This document shows, one piece after another, positions 56,503 through 60,856 of a DNA stretch of 60,856 bases. Numbering within the stretch: position 1 is the first letter of the stretch; every line of letters starts with the position of its first letter. The stretch covers positions 1-60,856 of the forward strand of contig NZ_JAGKSD010000014.1 in assembly GCF_017942225.1 (NCBI RefSeq). The letters are read 5' to 3'. Source of the stretch: Corynebacterium sp. Marseille-P3884. GTDB taxonomy: Bacteria > Actinomycetota > Actinomycetes > Mycobacteriales > Mycobacteriaceae. Position numbers and translations under genes: made by a program. The notes beneath the pieces were generated by a model. That model saw only the letters and a list, made by a program, of their open reading frames with translations. It did no database searches and was not told the DNA's origin.

Positions 56503-58539
56503 TTACGGGCGATAGTCCTCGTCGGGGATGTGGCGGAAGGCGAGGCGGGTGCGGGAGGGTTCGTCGATAAGCGGAAGGCGGAAGATGTGCGCGACGTTGT
56601 CGACGGGGCTCAAGCGGACGTAATTGCGCATGGTCCATTCGTAGTCGGCGCCGGAGATCTCGTCGTGGACGGGGAAGCTCGCGCCGGGCGCAAGTCCGAG
56701 GGCGTCCATGTTGAGCGTGACCGTGGCCTCCTGTGTGTATGTCGGGTCGAGGTTGATCACGGTAAGGACGCTGTCGCCGGTCGCGGCGTCGAATTTGGAG
56801 AAGACGAGGATGTTGTCGTTGTCCGCGTCGTGGAAGTGCAGGTTACGCAGCTGCTGGAACGCCGGGTGCTCGCGGCGGATGGTGTTGAGCCGCGTGATGT
56901 ACGGTTCCAGCGAATCGCCGCGCTCGAGGGCCGCTTGGAAGTCGCGGGGACGCAGCTCGTACTTCTCGGAGTTGAGGTATTCCTCGCTGCCGGGCGCGAC
57001 AGGCTCGTGCTCGTAGAGCTCGAAACCGGAGTACATGCCCCACAGCGGGCTGAGCGTGGCCGCGAGCGTGGCGCGGATCGCGAAAGCCGCGCGGTTCCCC
57101 GTCTGGATGAACGCGTGGAGGATATCCGGGGTGTTGACCCAGAACGACGGGCGCGAGATGTCGACAAACCGCACGGCTTGCTCGGTGAAGCCCGTGAGTT
57201 CCTTCTTCGTCGTCTTCCACGGGAAGTAGGTGTAGGACTGCGAGAACCCGGCCTTGGCCAAGCCGAGCAGGCGCGGCGGGCGGGTGAAGGCTTCCGCGAG
57301 GAAGATCACGTCGGGGTGCGTCTTGTGGACCTTGTTGATGATCCAGTGCCAGAAGTCCACCGGCTTGGTGTGCGGATTGTCCACGCGGAAGGTCGTAATC
57401 CCCAGCTTCACCCACACCATGAGCGCGCGGTAGATCTCTTTGTAGATCCCGTCGGCGTCGTTGTCGAAGTTGATGGGGTAGATGTCCTGGTACTTCTTCG
57501 GCGGGTTCTCGGCATAGGCGATGGTGCCGTCGGCGAGCACGGTGAAAAATTCCGGGTGTTTTACCGCCCACGGGTGGTCAGGCGCGGCCTGGAGGGCGAA
57601 GTCGAGGGCGACTTCGAGGCCGAGCTCCTTTGCGCGGTCGAGCAGCTTCTTCAGGTCCTTCTCGGTGCCGAGCTCCGGGTGGATCGCGTCGTGGCCGCCA
57701 TCTTTCGAACCGATGGCCCACGGCGAGCCGACGTCTCCCTCTTCGGCGACGAGGGTGTTGTTGGGGCCCTTGCGGTTCTTGTCGCCAATGGGGTGAATGG
57801 GCGGGAAGTAGACAGTGTCGAAGCCCATCGCGGCAACGCGCGGCAGGGCGTCCATGGTGGTTTCGAACGTGCCGTGGACGGGGTGGGCGTCGGCGTCCCA
57901 GCCGCCGGTGGAGCGCGGGAAGAGCTCGTACCAGGAGCTGAACAGGGCCTTTTTGCGCTCCACGAGGATCTGACAGGTCGGGCCTTCGGTGACGAGGTCG
58001 CGGACAGGGCGTCCGGCGAGCACCTCCGCGACCGACGGGTCGAGTGCCGGTTCGAGGCGCTCGCGCAGTGGGGCGTCGGATTCGAGGGCCTCGGCGGCGT
58101 TCAGCAACTGGCTGCTGCCGGCGGCGTGGGCACCAGCCTCGGAAGCGGCGCGGTGCAGCAGCTCGGCACCGTGGGACAGGTCGTTGGCCATCTCGGCGGC
58201 GGACTGGCCGGCCGCGGACTTCTTGGTCACGGCGTTGCGCCAGGTGGCCATCGGGTCGGACCAAGCCTCGACGCGGAAGGTCCACAGGCCGGTCGTGTCA
58301 GGAGTGATCACGGCGTGGCAGTAATCGGGGCGGTCGGCTTCCGGGGTCATGGGCACGGAGTATTCGTGCCCCTCCGGGTCCGTCACGACGACAGTGGCAG
58401 CGATCGCATCGTGCCCCTCGCGCCACACCAGCGCGGAAATAGGTACGACCTCGCCGACGACAGCCTTGGTAGGCAGGGCGCCGTCGGCGGTGCGGGGTCG
58501 GACGTCGTCGATTCCAAGTCGGCCGATCACTGGGCTCAC
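56503..58539 (-). CDS. glgE: Alpha-1,4-glucan:maltose-1-phosphate maltosyltransferase
   Basis: 678 residues, GH13_3. Asp in FRVDNPHTKP is the nucleophile and Glu in VIFLAEAFTRP the acid. Conserved N-terminal domain IGRLGIDDVRP. It transfers maltose from maltose-1-phosphate onto glucan chains; GlgB then branches them. treS and the maltokinase gene are not in this window. GTG start (SPVIGRLGI); first gene of the pair. Confidence 0.95.
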   Translation of the reverse strand: MSPVIGRLGIDDVRPRTADGALPTKAVVGEVVPISALVWREGHDAIAATVVVTDPEGHEYSVPMTPEADRPDYCHAVITPDTTGLWTFRVEAWSDPMATWRNAVTKKSAAGQSAAEMANDLSHGAELLHRAASEAGAHAAGSSQLLNAAEALESDAPLRERLEPALDPSVAEVLAGRPVRDLVTEGPTCQILVERKKALFSSWYELFPRSTGGWDADAHPVHGTFETTMDALPRVAAMGFDTVYFPPIHPIGDKNRKGPNNTLVAEEGDVGSPWAIGSKDGGHDAIHPELGTEKDLKKLLDRAKELGLEVALDFALQAAPDHPWAVKHPEFFTVLADGTIAYAENPPKKYQDIYPINFDNDADGIYKEIYRALMVWVKLGITTFRVDNPHTKPVDFWHWIINKVHKTHPDVIFLAEAFTRPPRLLGLAKAGFSQSYTYFPWKTTKKELTGFTEQAVRFVDISRPSFWVNTPDILHAFIQTGNRAAFAIRATLAATLSPLWGMYSGFELYEHEPVAPGSEEYLNSEKYELRPRDFQAALERGDSLEPYITRLNTIRREHPAFQQLRNLHFHDADNDNILVFSKFDAATGDSVLTVINLDPTYTQEATVTLNMDALGLAPGASFPVHDEISGADYEWTMRNYVRLSPVDNVAHIFRLPLIDEPSRTRLAFRHIPDEDYRP

Positions 58540-58661
58540 GTCGATTCACCTCGTCCAATTGACGTTGCAGGGGGCTTAAAGGGTGCACGGGCACGCCTTC
58601 TGACTCCCAGAGTAGCGAAGTGGCCATGTCAGTCGGCCGTCGTGAAGCAAAATGCGTCACA

Positions 58662-59513
58662 ATGGAAAGCGTGACTGACCGAACTGCTGAAATTGAACCG
58701 ACTAACCCCGATTTGCTGCTGGATTTCCGCGGCGTGGAGTTCCGCCGCGGCGGGAACACGCTGGTGGGGCCGATTGACTGGCAGGTGGAGCTGGATGAGC
58801 GGTGGGTCGTGATCGGCCCGAACGGCGCCGGCAAGACATCGTTGATCCGGATGGCGGCGGCGCAGGAATTCCCGTCCGCTGGCACGGCGTTCGTGCTGGG
58901 CGAGCAGATCGGCAAGACCGACATGCGCGATCTGCGCGCGGTGATCGGCATGACCACCTCGGAGCTGGCTACCCGCGTGCCGGTCGACGAGCGCGTCGAA
59001 GATTTGGTGCTTTCCGGCGGCTACGCGGTCGTGGGCCGCTGGCGCGAGGAATACGAGGAGCAGGACTACGAGCAGGTGCACGACGCGCTCGACCAGGTCG
59101 GCGGATTCCACCTGCTGGGCCGCCGCTGGGGCACGTTGTCGGACGGCGAGAAGAAGCGTGTGCTCATTGCCCGCGCGATCATGGTCAACCCGGAGCTGCT
59201 CATCATGGACGAGCCCGGCGCGGGACTCGACCTCGGCGGCCGCGAGGATCTCGTCGCGTACTTGGGCGATCTCGCGCTCGACCCGGATGCGCCGGCGATC
59301 GTGATGATCACGCACCACGTTGAGGAGATCCCGTTCGGCTTCACCCACGCGCTGCTGCTCGACGAAGGCGATGTCGTCGCCCAAGGCCTCATCGACGACG
59401 TCCTCACCAGCGAGAACTTGACCAAGGCGTACCACCAGCCGATCAAGCTCACGAAGGAAGACGACCGCTTCTTCGCGCGGAGGGAGCGGCGGGGTGGGGC
59501 GCACCGTCGATAA
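58662..59513 (+). CDS. Stand-alone ABC-type ATPase
   Basis: 283 residues. Walker A GPNGAGKTS, signature TLSDGEKKRV, Walker B LLIMDEPGAGLD and the His switch MITHHVEE are complete. No membrane or binding-protein gene is adjacent, so it is either a soluble ABC ATPase (as in ModF/PhoT-like proteins) or pairs with a distant permease. The start is ATG 58662 or GTG 58671; the upstream frame to 58620 lacks support. The Nudix gene follows after 14 bases. Confidence 0.85.
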   Translation: MESVTDRTAEIEPTNPDLLLDFRGVEFRRGGNTLVGPIDWQVELDERWVVIGPNGAGKTSLIRMAAAQEFPSAGTAFVLGEQIGKTDMRDLRAVIGMTTSELATRVPVDERVEDLVLSGGYAVVGRWREEYEEQDYEQVHDALDQVGGFHLLGRRWGTLSDGEKKRVLIARAIMVNPELLIMDEPGAGLDLGGREDLVAYLGDLALDPDAPAIVMITHHVEEIPFGFTHALLLDEGDVVAQGLIDDVLTSENLTKAYHQPIKLTKEDDRFFARRERRGGAHRR

Positions 59514-59527
59514 GCGGAGGTGAAACT

Positions 59528-60355
59528 GTGCCCACGCGCGACGAAGAGGACATGCTGGGGATCAACTACGGGCGCCTCGCGGCGACCGTGATCCTCGTGC
59601 GCGATGGTGCTCACGGCCTCGAGGTGTGGATGCAGGAGCGCGTGCTCACGATGCGCAATTACCCGGGGATGACCGTCTTCCCGGGCGGCGGCGTGGACAT
59701 CCGCGATTTTCCACCCACGAGGGAGGACGCGAAAGAGCTGTGGTCGGGCCGTTCCGCGTCGGATTTGGCGAAGCAGCTCGACGTCAAGCCGCGCCAGGCG
59801 CACGCGCTCATGTTCGCCGCCGTGCGCGAGCTCTTCGAGGAAACAGGCACGCTTTTGCTTGTCGACGACACCGGTGCCCTGTTAAGCGACGCCCGCCCCT
59901 TCCACCGCGAGCGCAAACGCCTGGAAAGCCACGAGCTGTCGCTCACGGAACTGCTGGAAGAAACCGGGCTGGATGTCGACGCGACCCTGCTCAAGCCGTC
60001 CGGCCGCTGGGTGGGCAAATCAGAGAAAGGCCAGTGGTTCGACACATTCTCGTTCGTCGCGGAGCTGCCCGACGGCCAGGCGCCCGACGTCACCACCGGC
60101 GAGGCCAGCGACGCGAACTGGTTCCCGCCGAGCTTGCTTATCGACGGCTGGCGCCAAGGTCTCGTCCGCTTCGCCCCCTCCACGTGGGCGCAGGTGTACG
60201 ACATGGCTGAATTCGACTCTGTCGCCGAGGTCATGTCGCATGTGAAGGGCTTAGAGATCGAAGCCATCGTCGGTGATCCGGTGGGGATCGAGCGCTACTC
60301 TGAACTTTTCGACCGCCAGCCCGTCAACCGGATGGGAAAGAAATTTGAGCTTTAG
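59528..60355 (+). CDS. Nudix hydrolase
   Basis: 275 residues. The Nudix box is split by an insert: FPGGGVDIRD (about 55-64) and AAVRELFEETGTLLL (about 97-111) are about 35 residues apart instead of adjacent, as in NUDT19-like CoA diphosphatases. Substrate unknown. GTG start with GGAGGTGAAACT upstream. The 3' end overlaps the next gene by 11 bases. Confidence 0.85.
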   Translation: MPTRDEEDMLGINYGRLAATVILVRDGAHGLEVWMQERVLTMRNYPGMTVFPGGGVDIRDFPPTREDAKELWSGRSASDLAKQLDVKPRQAHALMFAAVRELFEETGTLLLVDDTGALLSDARPFHRERKRLESHELSLTELLEETGLDVDATLLKPSGRWVGKSEKGQWFDTFSFVAELPDGQAPDVTTGEASDANWFPPSLLIDGWRQGLVRFAPSTWAQVYDMAEFDSVAEVMSHVKGLEIEAIVGDPVGIERYSELFDRQPVNRMGKKFEL

Positions 60356-60743
60356 CCCCGCAGAAATCCGTTTTCTGTCTGCACACCGCGACGACATCGC
60401 CCGCGTCGCAGCCTCCGGTGAGGTGGCACTGACCAAGAAATCCGCGATCGCCGACCGCACTGTGCTGTCCAAGCTTTTCGACGATCAAGCCCGCGCCGTG
60501 ATGGAGCTCCTCCAGGCACGGCAAACGCTCGCCCCCAAGCTTGCAGGACCTGCCGCGGACTGGATGGCCGACAGCGATTCAGCCCAGCAGGCCACCCCGT
60601 TCGCGGTGTCGCAGGTCCGCGCCGGGCGCATCGCAGCGGCGGGCGCATCGCTGGTGCATGATGTGACGTGCTCGATCGGCACGGAGGCGCCCGCTGTGAC
60701 TGCGGCGGGCATGGACTGGCTCGGCACGGACTTCCCCCCTTAG
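60345..60743 (+). pseudogene. THUMP-like SAM methyltransferase, broken at the window end
   Basis: TTG start (SFSPAEIRFL) with GGGAAAG upstream. The first 120 residues match the N-terminus of actinobacterial THUMP-like methyltransferases, including QQATPFAVSQVRAGRIA and VHDVTCSIGTE. After AAGMDWLGTD the frame ends at TAG 60741-60743, where the SAM-binding domain should continue. The following bases are long homopolymers, so a sequencing or assembly error is more likely than a true mutation. Confidence 0.6.
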
Positions 60744-60856
60744 TGTGGTTTAAAAAAAAGGACGGAGCCCCTTCCCCGGAGGGGAGAAAATGGGGGCCCT
60801 CATGGAACCCCCCCCTTCTTTCGCCCGAGAGGGCGACCCCCCCCGGGGCCGCAGGC
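60744..60856. other. Low-quality contig end
   Basis: Runs of A, C and G (up to about nine) dominate the last 110 bases, and no coding frame continues across them. The pattern is that of an unpolished read or contig edge rather than genome structure. Confidence 0.6.

Noticed and set aside
54186..56570. 794-codon open frame antisense to glgB, and a similar 739-codon frame antisense to glgE
   Set aside because: Long antisense frames are expected in GC-rich genes; their products are low-complexity Val/Gly/Asp/Arg/Glu-rich sequence without domains.

Overview
The window is about 61 kb of GC-rich actinobacterial chromosome, almost certainly Corynebacterium or a close relative. The evidence is the gene order: argS-lysA-hom-thrB, then rho-prfA-prmC, a Sua5/YwlC gene, a WecA-type transferase and the eight-gene atp operon, followed by a DUF2550 gene and nucS (EndoMS), with the GlgE/GlgB glucan genes further on. 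The species cannot be named from the sequence alone.

Layout. Positions 1-4300 hold a membrane-anchored trypsin-like protease, a DUF2269 membrane protein, a secreted HNH nuclease and the proline transporter PutP. Positions 4400-12300 form a DNA-processing block on one strand: SNF2 helicase, SWIM zinc-finger protein, SbcD/YhaO-like phosphoesterase and SbcC/YhaN-like ATPase. MarR, PspC-domain and YceI genes and a tRNA-Arg follow. Positions 14400-19600 are an accessory scar: a transposase C-terminal remnant, a beheaded VOC gene, a decayed stretch, three unrecognised low-GC genes, an intact VOC paralogue, and a duplicated 3' end of a DMT transporter gene beside an orphan gene. Positions 19600-26450 hold the transporter, a CPBP-type membrane protease, a secreted peptidase and lutABC for lactate oxidation.

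Positions 26500-31920 are arginyl-tRNA synthetase and the lysine/threonine branch of aspartate-family synthesis. A large VWA-domain surface protein, glycerol dehydrogenase and an acyl-CoA ligase follow. Positions 37700-51400 run from rho through translation-termination and tRNA-modification genes to envelope precursor synthesis and ATP synthase. The right end holds nucS, an HNH nuclease of the actinobacterial DUF222-like type, glgB and glgE, a soluble ABC ATPase, a Nudix hydrolase and a broken methyltransferase gene at what looks like a low-quality contig end.

The most unusual items are: a dispersed ~86-bp hairpin repeat present twice, 32 kb apart, one copy with an 18-bp perfect inverted repeat; the 15.6-18.0 kb trio of unknown genes inside a transposon scar; a diverged HNH-nuclease fragment fused to the 5' end of the protease gene; a beta-rich insert where an SbcC zinc hook would be; and an unusually long disordered N-terminus on AtpD. 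No phage, CRISPR array or rRNA gene was seen.
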